Source: Planctomycetaceae bacterium (GTDB lineage Bacteria; Planctomycetota; Planctomycetia; Pirellulales; Thermoguttaceae). From it: 5,138 nt of DNA. Made by a program: the position numbers and the translations under genes. The notes below the pieces were generated by a model that was not told where the DNA came from, did no database searches, and saw only the letters and a program-made list of their open reading frames with translations. The stretch spans positions 1 to 5,138 of the forward strand of contig JAITST010000406.1 of the NCBI GenBank assembly GCA_031287585.1, written 5' to 3'. Below are positions 4,827 through 5,138 of this stretch, in pieces; within the stretch, counting starts at the first letter, position 1, and each line of letters opens with the position of its first letter.

Positions 4827-5031
4827 ACGAAAAGACATATAACCTGCCCACCAATGAATTTATGGAATAAGAAACCTTATTTTTACAAAAAAACACATCA
4901 GTAGCAATGGGCATTCACCCAAACATAATCTCATTACCTCATTGTTGCTCGCCCTAATTTTATGTGAACGATACAAAAACTTATTCTCATAAAAATTTCT
5001 AATTTTTCCGTATGGGGGCGTATTTAAGCAG
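4827..5031. other. Gap before the transposase gene
   Basis: The gene-free stretch runs from 4642 to about 5031 and holds the palindrome and long hairpin listed above. The rest is AT-rich, with one weak stem (AATAAG-AAAC-CTTATT then TTT, near 4866-4884) and no clear gene. The left end of the following IS element should lie here, but its repeat cannot be fixed without the right end, which is outside the window. Confidence 0.4.
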
Positions 5032-5138
5032 TTGAGCGATCCGCGTAAGCGTCGCGGAGTTCGTCACCGTTTTGGTTCGTTATGTGTGTTGGTGTTTTTG
5101 GCTTTGATGGCTATGATAACCGAGATGGCTGTACTTGT
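5032..5138 (+). CDS. ISAs1/H-repeat-type transposase, N-terminus, partial
   Basis: The frame runs off the window and encodes LSDPRKRRGVRHRFGS, then a hydrophobic helix (VLVFLALMAMITEMAVL). The pattern DPRxxRGxRHxF followed by a hydrophobic helix is typical of the N-terminal associated domain of ISAs1-type (H-repeat) DDE transposases. The catalytic domain lies beyond the window. The frame is open from 4993, after a TAA at 4990-4992, but holds no ATG or GTG before the motif. TTG 5032 is the best canonical-type start, and FKQL just upstream also looks like family sequence. An ATG at 5012 is in another frame that stops after seven codons. So the start may be non-standard, or a small indel has damaged the gene. 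No Shine-Dalgarno sequence is apparent. Confidence 0.72.
   Translation, partial: MSDPRKRRGVRHRFGSLCVLVFLALMAMITEMAVL

Noticed and set aside
1..5138. CRISPR array, tRNA, rRNA, toxin-antitoxin or defence genes
   Set aside because: No regularly spaced repeats, no cloverleaf or rRNA-like segments, and no recognisable defence domains were seen on either strand.

Overview
The window looks like a chromosomal stretch from a planctomycete, probably Pirellulales-like and of moderate to low GC. The evidence is an ECF sigma factor followed by a membrane protein with the motif YYEDEPPKGLAERT and a C-terminal GQNVLIRDEHLFL box. Both resemble motifs I recall from planctomycete proteins encoded beside ECF sigma factors. 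The wide AT-rich gaps, weak or absent Shine-Dalgarno sequences and scattered IS remnants fit the same picture. The phylum call is inference from protein style; no marker gene settles it.

Layout. (1) Positions 1-230 hold no gene I can support. (2) Positions 231-991 are a compact element bounded by 26-bp inverted repeats (25/26 identical). It carries a gutted ISKra4-type transposase: N-terminal and middle pieces remain, the zinc ribbon and most of the catalytic core are gone, and a C-terminal remnant lies out of frame. (3) Positions 992-1659 are a long AT-rich gap with an extended -10 promoter, an imperfect hairpin, a possible 45-aa ORF and several small dyads ahead of the sigma gene. (4) Positions 1660-2307 encode the ECF sigma factor and 2377-3684 its membrane-anchored partner. 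A 9-bp hairpin with a T-run sits in the 69-nt gap between them. (5) Positions 3685-3858 are a convergent terminator region. (6) rpsU (ribosomal protein bS21) is on the minus strand at 3859-4074, with a good promoter and a structured leader reaching to about 4218. (7) A 59-aa coiled-coil protein lies at 4462-4641. It is followed by a short terminator-like palindrome and a 34-bp-arm hairpin (4748-4826) whose plus-strand RNA is favoured by four G.U pairs. (8) From about 5032 to the end is the N-terminus of an ISAs1/H-repeat-type transposase with no ATG start.

How they work together. The sigma factor and the membrane protein probably form a sensing pair: the membrane protein holds or tunes the sigma factor at the membrane, and the internal hairpin may lower its expression relative to the sigma factor. 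rpsU is an independent housekeeping unit convergent with that operon. The two transposase regions are unrelated families near the two ends of the window. I see no defence system, CRISPR array, tRNA or rRNA. The least explained parts are the sigma/membrane pair, the 59-aa protein and the long hairpin downstream of it.
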